Assembly (NCBI GenBank): GCA_937967875.1
Contig: CALBTQ010000039.1
Span: 1-9,233 of the forward strand
From: an uncultured Pseudomonadota bacterium
GTDB taxonomy: Bacteria > Lernaellota > Lernaellaia > Lernaellales > Lernaellaceae
Length of the DNA: 9,233 nt
Direction of reading: 5' to 3'
Below the pieces are notes generated by a model. The model saw only the letters and a program-made list of their open reading frames with translations, was not told the origin of the DNA and did no database searches. The position numbers and the translations under genes are program-made. This document shows, piece after piece, positions 1 through 6,613 of this stretch; within the stretch, counting starts at the first letter, position 1; every line of letters starts with the position of its first letter.

Positions 1-44
1 TCAAGTCGGCCGGGCAAGATGCCGATACCAATTGTATCAACAGC

Positions 45-49
45 GAGGG
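45..49 (+). promoter_or_regulatory. Ribosome binding site for the small membrane protein
   Basis: GAGGG lies six bases before the ATG at 56. It decides the start: the in-frame TTG at 32 would place this site inside the coding sequence and has no comparable motif of its own upstream. Confidence 0.6.
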
Positions 50-55
50 TGCGCG

Positions 56-289
56 ATGGCGGAGACTCCGGAAACCAATTTGGTCGCAGAAGACAAAAAC
101 AACGCTCCCGAATTCGACGAGGTCGTCGATTCGGTGATGGGTTCGCTCGACGAACTGCGGTTTTTCCGTCTGTTGATGAAAAGTCTGTTGTTGATGGCGT
201 TGTTGTTCGGCGCCGGGGCGATCGTCAAAGGACTGTTCGGCCTGGGCGTGCGCTTCTACCCCGTCGTGCTCGGTCTGATTTTATCCTGA
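56..289 (+). CDS. Small hypothetical membrane protein, 77 aa
   Basis: I do not recognise a family. The protein begins MAETPETN. Residues 1-36 are acidic and polar (many D, E and N), then a strongly hydrophobic stretch runs from about residue 37 to the end, with an FGAGAIVKG turn near 51-59. This fits one long or two short membrane segments with the acidic N-terminus outside the bilayer core; topology is not determined. The ATG at 56 has a GAGGG site six bases upstream, which supports it as a real gene. It is the only plus-strand gene in the window, and its TGA is three bases from the stop of the convergent PilZ gene. No transcription terminator is visible between them. Its promoter and any upstream partner lie outside the window. 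Function unknown. Confidence 0.6.
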   Translation: MAETPETNLVAEDKNNAPEFDEVVDSVMGSLDELRFFRLLMKSLLLMALLFGAGAIVKGLFGLGVRFYPVVLGLILS

Positions 290-292
290 TTG

Positions 293-643
293 TCAGTTGC
301 CGAACTGGGCAAGAAAGTACTCCAGCCGGTCGCGGTGTTCCTGCGTAATGTGCGCGAAACGCACGCCGACGCCCGGCAGGTTGGGGCTGCCCGAGCCGCC
401 TTTGTCGGTCCACATGACCAGGCCGATCGCCTGAATCGGACGTTGTTCACCGGGCAGGGTCAAACGCAAATGAATGCGATTGCCCAGGTTCAACGCCTGT
501 TTGGAATGCAGAAACAGCCCGCCTTTGCTGATGTTCGTGGAGTAATCGGCAAAGACGTCGCCGCCCCGGGAATACTCCACCTTAAGCATGGTGGGCAGAC
601 GCGGGTAAACGCGCTTGTTGATCGGATTGGTTATCTTACTCAT
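293..643 (-). CDS. PilZ-domain protein, probable c-di-GMP effector
   Basis: This 116-residue protein is essentially one PilZ domain, a small beta-barrel that binds cyclic di-GMP. Both binding motifs are present: RxxxR at R11-R15 (RVYPR) and NxSxxG at N37-S39-G42 (NISKGG). The C-terminal part has PGVGVRF near residues 90-96, typical of the domain. The motif spacing resembles the stand-alone PilZ paralogues common in myxobacteria and other deltaproteobacteria (from memory, not searched). It has no signal peptide or membrane segment, so it is cytosolic. A GGAGG site at 652-656 sits eight bases before the ATG. The gene follows the glycosyltransferase fusion by 18 nt and is the last gene of the operon, which suggests it senses c-di-GMP to control synthesis or export of the glycan. 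Binding follows from the motifs; the partner is inference. Confidence 0.9.
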   Translation of the reverse strand: MSKITNPINKRVYPRLPTMLKVEYSRGGDVFADYSTNISKGGLFLHSKQALNLGNRIHLRLTLPGEQRPIQAIGLVMWTDKGGSGSPNLPGVGVRFAHITQEHRDRLEYFLAQFGN

Positions 644-661
644 CGCGACAACCTCCAGCCG

Positions 662-2518
662 TTAGCGTGCTCCCTTGCCCGTCAAGACGACCCCGACCGT
701 CCGCAGCAGAATGAACAAATCGAGCAGGACGGTCTTATTCTTGATATAGTATAAATCATATTGCAGTTTTTTGTAAGTGTCATCGATGCCCGCCGCATAC
801 TGGAACATCACCTGCGCCCATCCGGTCAAGCCCGGCTTGACGTAATGCCGGCAGACGTACATCGGCAGGTCATGGTTGAAGTTGCGGACGAACTCGGGGC
901 GCTCCGGACGCGGGCCGATCACCTTCATGTCGCCGCGCAGGATGTTGAACAACTGCGGCAGTTCGTCGATGCGGGTTTTGCGGAGGAGTTTGCCCAACCG
1001 GGTCACCCGCGCGTCGTTCTCCACGGCGAACACGGCGCCGTGTTTCTCCGCGTCCTTGACCATGGTGCGCAGCTTGTAGAGGTTGAACGACCGGCCGCCC
1101 TGGCCGACGCGCTGTTGCCGGAAGAGTATCGGCCGACCGCTGGTCAGTAGAATCGCCAGCGATGCGCCGACCCATAACGGCGAGGACAGCAGCAGTATCA
1201 TCCCGGCCACGACGAGGTCGAAGATGCGCTCGCGCAGGCTTTCCCGCCGACGATAGTAAACGTTGTTGGTCAGGTAGTTGCATTCCTTGTAGCGCAACGC
1301 TTCGATCGGCACGCGGCCGGCGCGTTCCTCGATCATTTTAATGCGATTCAGGTGGATGGCTTCGCGGTAGACGTCCGCCAGCTTTTCAGCCTTGGACGCC
1401 CAACCGAAACGCTTTTTCACCAATTCGCGCGCCTTGAGACCGATGGCCTTGCCTTTGTCCGGATTCGCCAACAGGTCGCGAACGGCGGCGGCGAATTTTT
1501 TCCCGTCATTGGCGATGATGATTTCTTTGCCGTCGGCGGCGCCGATGCCCGCGTTGCCGTAGCTGGTGCTGACGACCGGCAGGCCGCAGCTCATCGCTTC
1601 CAGGATTTTATTTTGGATGCCGGTGCCGGCCTGCAACGGCGCGACGAACAGGCGCGCGTTGTTGAGGTAGCCGGTCAGATCGTCGACGAATCCGGTGACG
1701 AACACGTTTTTGTCGTCTTTGAGCGCTTTGACGTCTTTGGTCGGATTGATGCCGACGATGTAGAACTGATGGTTTTGGTCCTGTTCCAACAGGTGCGGCA
1801 GCACTTCATCGTGATAGAAGTGAATGGCGTCGACGTTTGGGAAATAGGACATGTTGCCGGTAAAGATGGTGTCGAATTTCTTGGCCGTGTCCTGGGGGAC
1901 GAACTGGTCGGTGTTGACGCCGTTGCTGACCACATCCATCCAGTGATAGCCCAGGGCGGCGGCGTCGACTTTGCTGGTGATCACGCTGTGGGTTTGCGCC
2001 AGTTCGCATTTGCGCTCGTAGCGGGACATTTTCACGCTTTCCCACCAGATCGCCAGTTTGATCAAAGGATTGTGCGTCTGGCTCATGCGACGCTTCATGT
2101 TCAGGCTCAATGCGTCGATGTGATCAACGATGACCGGCGTATCGCCGCATTCTTGAGCGTATTCCATCATGCGCACCAGGGAGATGTGCACCACGTCGTA
2201 ATCGGTGTCGCACAACATTTTCTTCAACGCCAGGTGCATGCGCATCGAGCTGTAATACAGGATCTGGAAGGGCACCAGGCTGAACAGGCCGATCAACATT
2301 TTCAGCAGCGACCACCACTTGGGCAGGTGAATCAAGTTGATGTTGCGGCAATGCTTGTTCAGTTCTTCGAGCGAAGCCTCGTCGTTTTTGTTGTCGGTAA
2401 AGGAGAGCAGATCGATGGTGTGATCCTTCGCCAACTCACGAATGAAATGATAGGTACGCAGCTGATCGCCCTTGAAAGGCGGGTACGGCAGCCGCGGGGT
2501 AACAAATAGAATTCTCAT
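662..2518 (-). CDS. Fused GT4 glycosyltransferase-polyprenyl-phosphate phosphoglycosyl transferase
   Basis: This 618-residue protein joins two enzymes. Residues 1 to about 395 are a GT-B glycosyltransferase. The opening (MRILFVTPRLPYPP, KGDQLRTYH), FPNVDAIHFYHDEVLP near 226-241 and GIQNKILEAMSCGLPVV near 300-316 resemble the PEP-CTERM/exosortase-associated family TIGR03087. Residues about 425-618 are a bacterial sugar transferase (PF02397): a hydrophobic re-entrant segment at about 431-459, KLRTM 482-486, the catalytic Asp-Glu pair D518-E519 in RIDELPQ, GPRPERPEF 535-543, KPGLTGWAQV 561-570, and a KLQYDLYYIK to GKGAR ending like EpsB-type enzymes. The second domain should transfer a sugar phosphate from a UDP-sugar to polyprenyl phosphate at the inner face of the cytoplasmic membrane; the first probably adds the next sugar. 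The four-helix N-terminal region usual in WcaJ/EpsB proteins is absent, replaced by the glycosyltransferase. Both sugars are unknown. The start is the ATG at 2518, just after a small hairpin. Confidence 0.9.
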   Translation of the reverse strand: MRILFVTPRLPYPPFKGDQLRTYHFIRELAKDHTIDLLSFTDNKNDEASLEELNKHCRNINLIHLPKWWSLLKMLIGLFSLVPFQILYYSSMRMHLALKKMLCDTDYDVVHISLVRMMEYAQECGDTPVIVDHIDALSLNMKRRMSQTHNPLIKLAIWWESVKMSRYERKCELAQTHSVITSKVDAAALGYHWMDVVSNGVNTDQFVPQDTAKKFDTIFTGNMSYFPNVDAIHFYHDEVLPHLLEQDQNHQFYIVGINPTKDVKALKDDKNVFVTGFVDDLTGYLNNARLFVAPLQAGTGIQNKILEAMSCGLPVVSTSYGNAGIGAADGKEIIIANDGKKFAAAVRDLLANPDKGKAIGLKARELVKKRFGWASKAEKLADVYREAIHLNRIKMIEERAGRVPIEALRYKECNYLTNNVYYRRRESLRERIFDLVVAGMILLLSSPLWVGASLAILLTSGRPILFRQQRVGQGGRSFNLYKLRTMVKDAEKHGAVFAVENDARVTRLGKLLRKTRIDELPQLFNILRGDMKVIGPRPERPEFVRNFNHDLPMYVCRHYVKPGLTGWAQVMFQYAAGIDDTYKKLQYDLYYIKNKTVLLDLFILLRTVGVVLTGKGAR

Positions 2519-2521
2519 TTT

Positions 2522-2535
2522 CCTAATCCCTTAGG
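2522..2535 (-). promoter_or_regulatory. Hairpin over the ribosome binding site of the fusion gene
   Basis: On the transcript strand the sequence is CCTAAGGGATTAGG. It forms a perfect five-pair stem (CCTAA with TTAGG) closed by GGGA, which fits the stable GNRA tetraloop pattern. It ends three bases before the ATG at 2518. The candidate Shine-Dalgarno bases (AAGGG in the stem and loop, AGGA in the 3' arm) are partly inside the structure, so it could limit initiation. A stem this short may have little effect; the regulatory role is inference. Confidence 0.35.
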
Positions 2536-2542
2536 TTGTCGT

Positions 2543-3991
2543 CTAAGCCCACAACTTGCGGTACAAAGCTTTGCTGGCGGCCTTGAGGTCGCGGAAGCTT
2601 TTGAACCGATGGAGATTTTTGCGAATGAATCGCGGGCTCAGAAAAAAGCGGCGATTGGCGCGACGTACTTCGGATTCCAGCATAGCCTTGGAAAGGTTGG
2701 GGAAGCTGGTAATCGCTTCTTTTTGCACATCGACCGGCTCGTAATCGCCATTGACGAACCAGCCGTTTTCTTTCGCCAGATCGTAGAACTCCGTCCCCGG
2801 GAAGGGGCTGGTGATCGAGAACATGACCTGGTCGACGTCCAGGTCCTTGATGACCTTTTCGTTGGCGCGAATGGTTTCGACGGTCTCCAGCGGGCTGGTG
2901 CCCAGCAGGACGTTGATCTTGGTATGCATGCCGTACTTCTTCATCAACGTGATCGAACGGATCTGATCCTCGACCTTCAGGTCCTTTTTCACGTAATCGA
3001 GAATCTCCTGGTTGAAGCTCTCCACGCCGATGTCGATGTATTTGCAGCCCGCCTCGGCCATCGCTTTGACGCGCTCTTCGGTCACGCGGTCCGCGCGGCT
3101 CTGGCAGCCCCAGGCCATGCCCAGCTTGCCGATCATTTCCGACATTTCCAGCGTGCGCTTGTCGTTCCAGATCCAGTTGTCGTCCTGGAACGAAAAGGAT
3201 TTGTAGCCTTCGGCTTTGAGCATCTCCAGTTCCTGCCGCACATGGTCGATCGAGCGCATGGAAATCGGCGGCTTGCGCTGGAAGTTTTTCTTGAACTCCA
3301 GTTCGCGGGCGAAGGTGATGCTCGATGGCACGCAGTAGATGCATTGGTTCGGACAGTTGCGGCTGGTGGCCACCGCCGTGTACGGCGAAACGCCCAGCTT
3401 CGGATTGGAGAAGTTGTAGCGGATTTTTTCCGGAATCAGATGCCGCGCGGGGAAGGGCAGTTCGTCCAGGTCCTTGATCAGCGGACGCATGCCGTTGTGG
3501 CGCAGGCCGTCGGCGGTGCGGTAGCTCAGCCCCAGCACGTCGTCCAGCGGCTTGTTTTCGTCGAGGCAGTGCATCAGATCGCGCATGGTGTAATCGGGCT
3601 CGCCGCGCACGACGAAGGTGCGTTCGTCCAGCAGGAAGCGCTCGGCAAATTGCGTCGGCGCCGGTCCTTCGAACACGATGGCCACCTGTTCGCCGCGATG
3701 ACGGCGAATGATCTTGTGCGCGACCAGGTCGTTTTCCAGACCCAGGTTCACCGTGTAGAGCGCGTACACGTCCGAGTCGTCGTGGGCGAGCCACTGCTCG
3801 AACTGGGCGCGGTTGATTTCCTCGAGCACGCATTCCTTGTAGCGCACGTCGAAGTCTTCGCGCTCGATCAGCGCGGCGATGGTCAGTTCGTAAATGTTGG
3901 GCACCGGGTAAAGCGTATAGGTGCAGCCGGCAACTCGTTCAGTGGCCCGATCGCCGACGAGAACGGGCGGGGTGAGAAACGTAATGCGCAT
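2543..3991 (-). CDS. B12-binding-domain radical SAM enzyme
   Basis: The 482-residue protein has the layout of cobalamin-dependent radical SAM enzymes: an N-terminal Rossmann-like B12-binding-type region (about 1-175, opening MRITFLTPP) and a radical SAM barrel (about 195-420). The iron-sulfur motif CxxxCxxC is intact at C213, C217 and C220 (CPNQCIYC). GVES at 322-325 and SPFPGTEFYDLAKENGW at about 395-411 are typical of the BchE/HpnJ-like group. No clear DxHxxG cobalamin ligand motif is visible in the N-terminal domain, which is common in this group. A basic tail at 443-482 could contact membrane. Such enzymes do methylations, cyclisations or rearrangements; which one applies here cannot be read from the sequence. 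Its place between GT9 and the fused glycosyltransferase, with gaps of 28 and 24 nt, suggests it modifies a glycan or its lipid carrier. Confidence 0.88.
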   Translation of the reverse strand: MRITFLTPPVLVGDRATERVAGCTYTLYPVPNIYELTIAALIEREDFDVRYKECVLEEINRAQFEQWLAHDDSDVYALYTVNLGLENDLVAHKIIRRHRGEQVAIVFEGPAPTQFAERFLLDERTFVVRGEPDYTMRDLMHCLDENKPLDDVLGLSYRTADGLRHNGMRPLIKDLDELPFPARHLIPEKIRYNFSNPKLGVSPYTAVATSRNCPNQCIYCVPSSITFARELEFKKNFQRKPPISMRSIDHVRQELEMLKAEGYKSFSFQDDNWIWNDKRTLEMSEMIGKLGMAWGCQSRADRVTEERVKAMAEAGCKYIDIGVESFNQEILDYVKKDLKVEDQIRSITLMKKYGMHTKINVLLGTSPLETVETIRANEKVIKDLDVDQVMFSITSPFPGTEFYDLAKENGWFVNGDYEPVDVQKEAITSFPNLSKAMLESEVRRANRRFFLSPRFIRKNLHRFKSFRDLKAASKALYRKLWA

Positions 3992-4002
3992 GATATGAAA
4001 CA

Positions 4003-4007
4003 CTCCT
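4003..4007 (-). promoter_or_regulatory. Ribosome binding site that sets the radical SAM start
   Basis: AGGAG on the transcript strand ends 11 bases before the ATG at 3991. It overlaps the in-frame GTG at 4003, so that GTG cannot be the start served by this site. The shorter protein beginning MRITFLTPP is preferred, and that opening also matches the usual beginning of the family. Confidence 0.6.
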
Positions 4008-4019
4008 AGTCCAATATGC

Positions 4020-5156
4020 TTAGCGGTTCGGTTCGGTGACTTCCTGCACCGCGTGGAAATACAGATTCTGCGTTTTGGCGATCAGCGGTTCGCCGCGCGT
4101 TTCGGGCGCTTTGGCCGGCAGTTCGTCGATGGCGCGCACGATCGCCTCGGCGGCGAAAGCCGGTTTGACCTCGGCCAGATCGTTGTGCGGCGCGAGCACG
4201 CGAATGTTCGGCCCGACCGGCGCGGTGAAAAACTCGTGGCGCGGGTACAGCAGAATCGAACGCACGCCGATCGCGCCGGCAATGTACGACGGACCCGAAT
4301 GCAGACCGAAATACAGATCGCAACGTTCCAGGAACGCGGCCAAGCGCGGCAGGGAAAGCAACAGCGTCGAGGGGCGGTTGGTCATTTGCTTGGTAAGCTG
4401 ATCCAACTTGGCGCTGTCGCCGGGTGCGCCGAAGAACAGCACTTCGGCATCGGGCCGGATTTCCCGGATACGGTCGCCCAGTTCCGAGAAGTAATTGTCG
4501 GGCCAGCGGCATTTGACGTCCGCGGCGTCGGCGCTGATCGCAACCAGGAATTTGTGGGAAAGATTCAGACCGTTGAGCAGGTCCTGAATGTAACGCTGAT
4601 CGCTGTAGGTCAGGCGCAACGACGGCAGGCTGTGCACCATCTTAGCGCCGGATTTAATGGCTAGTTCCAATTTGCGATCGGCGATCGACATTTCCGTCGG
4701 CGGCAACGCGACCTTGTGGGTGAGGGTAAAGTCGTTCTGTCCTATATGGCCCACGCGCACCGGCGAGGAAACGAGGCCGAGCATCAAACGGTTGCCCGGA
4801 TTGTTGTCCAGATCGATGGCGATGTCATAGGTCTTGGCGCACAGCTTGGCCACGCTGCCGGCGAAGGCTTTGCGGTTGGCGGTGGAAAACACCCACGGCG
4901 CGGCCACGGGAATCGTTTCGGCGACGCGATTGTCGTGCCGCAGCATCTGACATGACGCCGGGGTGGCGGCGAGGATGATCTTCGCGCCGGGGAAGGTCGA
5001 GAGCAGCGCGTCGATCGCCGGCGTGGCGGCCACCGCGTCTTTCACGCCCAGGGTCTCCAATAACAAGATGCTGGAAACGGCTTTGCGCTTTTCCGCGGGC
5101 ATTATGTCCATAATCGTGCGGGCTGAACGAATCAGCCACGGCCAGGCTCGTTTCAT
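4020..5156 (-). CDS. Glycosyltransferase family 9 (heptosyltransferase-like) protein
   Basis: This 378-residue protein resembles GT9 enzymes, the family of LPS heptosyltransferases WaaC/WaaF. The N-terminal lobe has ILLLETLGVKDAVAATPAI at about 30-48, matching the family's G-x-x-G-D region with the catalytic-type Asp retained as D40. KCRWPDNYFSELGDRI at about 215-230 matches the sugar-nucleotide lobe. The conserved acidic motif usually written DSGPMHLA reads FGLHSGPSYIAGAIG here (283-297), with His286 where Asp is normal, so donor or acceptor use may differ from a classical heptosyltransferase. Residues 1-28 form a basic, weakly hydrophobic leader before the fold and could touch the membrane. 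The ATG overlaps the stop of the upstream GT4 gene as ATGA, with GGGAGGA at 5161-5167 as ribosome site, so the two are translationally coupled. It probably adds one sugar to the operon's glycan. Confidence 0.85.
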   Translation of the reverse strand: MKRAWPWLIRSARTIMDIMPAEKRKAVSSILLLETLGVKDAVAATPAIDALLSTFPGAKIILAATPASCQMLRHDNRVAETIPVAAPWVFSTANRKAFAGSVAKLCAKTYDIAIDLDNNPGNRLMLGLVSSPVRVGHIGQNDFTLTHKVALPPTEMSIADRKLELAIKSGAKMVHSLPSLRLTYSDQRYIQDLLNGLNLSHKFLVAISADAADVKCRWPDNYFSELGDRIREIRPDAEVLFFGAPGDSAKLDQLTKQMTNRPSTLLLSLPRLAAFLERCDLYFGLHSGPSYIAGAIGVRSILLYPRHEFFTAPVGPNIRVLAPHNDLAEVKPAFAAEAIVRAIDELPAKAPETRGEPLIAKTQNLYFHAVQEVTEPNR

Positions 5157-6352
5157 ATCATCCTCCCATTCCCCTCATGCTGGGGAGCGGCGAGTTGGTG
5201 CTTTCTATTTGTTCCCAAGGCTTCTTTGTATAAGTCAAGAATTTCCTTGATGTTCTTGTCCATCGTGAATATTTCGGCGACGCGTTCGCCGGCTTGTTTG
5301 GCCATTTGGGCGGCTTCTGTCGGATCGGCCAGAACTTCCTCGATTTTTTTGGCCAAAGCCGCCGAGTTGCCCGGAGAATATAGATGGCCGGTCACGCCGT
5401 CAATCACCATTTCCGGCACTCCGCCGATATCGCTGGCGATGACCAGCCGCTCCAGGGCCATGCCTTCCATCACCACGGTCGGCAACGGATCCGGGTAGAC
5501 GCTGCAATGAACGATGATGTCCGCTTGTTTCAACAGCGCCAGCCCGTCCCGACGGAAGCCCATCCAGGTGATTTTATCTTCGATTCCAACGGCTTGTGCC
5601 TGTTCCTTCAATTGCGCCTGAAATTCCTTGTCAGCCGGTAGATGGCTTTCGCCGATGAAGTAAAAATGCGCTTTCGGATGTGTCGAGAGGATTGTCGGAA
5701 TGGCGTTGAGCAGAACGTCCTGCCCCTTCCAGGGAGTGATTTGGCCGCTCATGACTATTTTGGGACCGTCGCCGGCGGGATTGACGAGCAGTTCCTGGTC
5801 GCTTTGCGCGTTTTCAAAAATTTTCTCGCGATCCAGGCAGTTGTAAATCCGCTTGATTTTCGATTTTGGCGCCCCGACGCGCAACAGGGCGTCGCGCGTG
5901 GCGTTGCTGACCGCGACGATTTTTTTCACCATTCGTGAGTAAAGGCGAACGACAAACACGTTTTTCAGCTTGGGTTGTAGAATATCATACATATGCCAAA
6001 TGACCGGTTTTCCTAAGAAAAGACCGACCGGCGCGGCGATCAACGCGGCGCGGAAACTATTGGCGTGCACCAAGTGAACGCGGTGTTTGACCATCACCCG
6101 GTACACCGCAGCCATTGACGAAGCATATTGTTTGAATCTTGAATAAAATCCGGTAGTTGTGGATTGCATGGGCAGAGATTCGACGTGGTCCATCGCCTCG
6201 GCGAAGCGCTCGTGGAGCTTGCCGTCAAAGGGGCACATACCGATTTTTTCGAAATACTGCGGGTCGAGTTCATCAGTTACGCGAATGATCAGGATCTCAG
6301 CCCCGCTGACGTTGCCGGTATGGTTGATGTAAAGTACCCGTAACTTATCCAA
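5153..6352 (-). CDS. Glycosyltransferase family 4 (GT-B fold)
   Basis: This 399-residue enzyme is a typical GT4 retaining glycosyltransferase. The N-terminal acceptor lobe begins with VLYINHTGNVSGAE (about 6-19), including the glycine-rich loop. The C-terminal donor lobe has GQITPWKGQD at about 203-212, a standard nucleotide-sugar motif, and PDPLPTVVMEGMALERLVIA at about 287-306 followed by SDIGGVPEMV. The E-x7-E pair of the family appears here as D288-x7-E296, a conservative change also seen in relatives. No signal peptide or membrane helix is visible; it should act in the cytosol at the membrane face. The sugar donor and acceptor are unknown. It is the first gene of the operon and starts with TTG, supported by GGAG six bases upstream. 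Its 3' end overlaps the GT9 gene by four bases and its last codons carry that gene's ribosome site. Confidence 0.9.
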   Translation of the reverse strand: MDKLRVLYINHTGNVSGAEILIIRVTDELDPQYFEKIGMCPFDGKLHERFAEAMDHVESLPMQSTTTGFYSRFKQYASSMAAVYRVMVKHRVHLVHANSFRAALIAAPVGLFLGKPVIWHMYDILQPKLKNVFVVRLYSRMVKKIVAVSNATRDALLRVGAPKSKIKRIYNCLDREKIFENAQSDQELLVNPAGDGPKIVMSGQITPWKGQDVLLNAIPTILSTHPKAHFYFIGESHLPADKEFQAQLKEQAQAVGIEDKITWMGFRRDGLALLKQADIIVHCSVYPDPLPTVVMEGMALERLVIASDIGGVPEMVIDGVTGHLYSPGNSAALAKKIEEVLADPTEAAQMAKQAGERVAEIFTMDKNIKEILDLYKEALGTNRKHQLAAPQHEGNGRMI

Positions 6353-6358
6353 CGATTT

Positions 6359-6362
6359 CTCC
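6359..6362 (-). promoter_or_regulatory. Ribosome binding site supporting a TTG start
   Basis: GGAG on the transcript strand lies six bases before the TTG at 6352. There is no ATG in a better position, and the protein beginning MDKLRVLYINHTG is the natural N-terminus of a GT4 fold, so the rare TTG codon is accepted. A TTG start can lower expression of the first gene of the operon. Confidence 0.6.
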
Positions 6363-6371
6363 GGGGGATGG

Positions 6372-6409
6372 GAACATAGTCATGTTCATCTATCCGACTT
6401 TATGAACAT
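6372..6409. promoter_or_regulatory. Three-copy GAACAT repeat array, candidate operator
   Basis: The hexamer GAACAT occurs three times in alternating orientation: forward at 6372-6377, reverse (ATGTTC) at 6382-6387, forward at 6404-6409. The first two form a dyad with a four-base spacer (GAACATAGTCATGTTC). The second and third form a perfect eight-base inverted repeat, ATGTTCAT 6382-6389 with ATGAACAT 6402-6409, with 20 bp between arm starts, about two helical turns. The array lies 20-57 bp upstream of the TTG start of the glycan operon, where an operator or activator site would be expected. The spacing does not fit the GAAC-N4-GTTC LexA box. The regulator is unknown. An mRNA hairpin in the leader is an alternative. 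Confidence 0.45.
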
Positions 6410-6613
6410 CGACGGGTCAGCCGAAAAACTTCAGTGTTTTCACGCAGTATTTTTCAATAAATCCGTACATTTCCAACATAACGACGATTTCCCGATTTGG
6501 GATGGCTGGATGAAGAATTTTTAACGATAAGATATAATAAATAATGTTGTAAATAGAAATATTAGAAGTTGTATATTGTGTCAGATTAACTGTTGGAAAA
6601 AGAAAAATTCAGC

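Larger units (their letters stand above)
6353..6613. other. Intergenic region, AT-rich, between nrdJ and the glycan operon
   Basis: These 261 bp separate the end of nrdJ from the start of the glycan operon, both on the minus strand. No credible gene or RNA gene is seen. Composition differs sharply from the genes: only 11 of the 60 bases at 6521-6580 are G or C. The operon promoter should be here. A weak candidate on the minus strand is CTGACA (6579-6584) followed 17 bases later by TATTTC, but neither box is convincing. No strong rho-independent terminator follows nrdJ; the small TCCC/GGGA stem around 6490-6502 has no T-tract. The segment next to the operon holds the GAACAT repeats. Confidence 0.5.

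Noticed and set aside
24..38. Short dyad GATAC/GTATC with a five-base loop
   Set aside because: Five pairs only, at the edge of the window with no context; chance occurrence is likely.
297..312. Hairpin TTGCC/GGCAA as a terminator for the convergent genes
   Set aside because: It lies within the PilZ coding end, has only five pairs and no T-tract on either strand.
1352..2509. 385-codon open frame on the plus strand
   Set aside because: Antisense shadow of the fused glycosyltransferase gene, with repetitive D, V, F, H and Q composition.
3992..4003. GTG at 4003 as the start of the radical SAM gene
   Set aside because: It overlaps the AGGAG site, which is better placed for the ATG at 3991.
2609..4009. 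466-codon open frame on the plus strand
   Set aside because: Antisense to the radical SAM gene; its translation shows no recognisable domain and has no ribosome site.
6372..6387. LexA (SOS) box
   Set aside because: The GAAC and GTTC half-sites are eight bases apart rather than four, and the adjacent operon has no DNA-repair gene.
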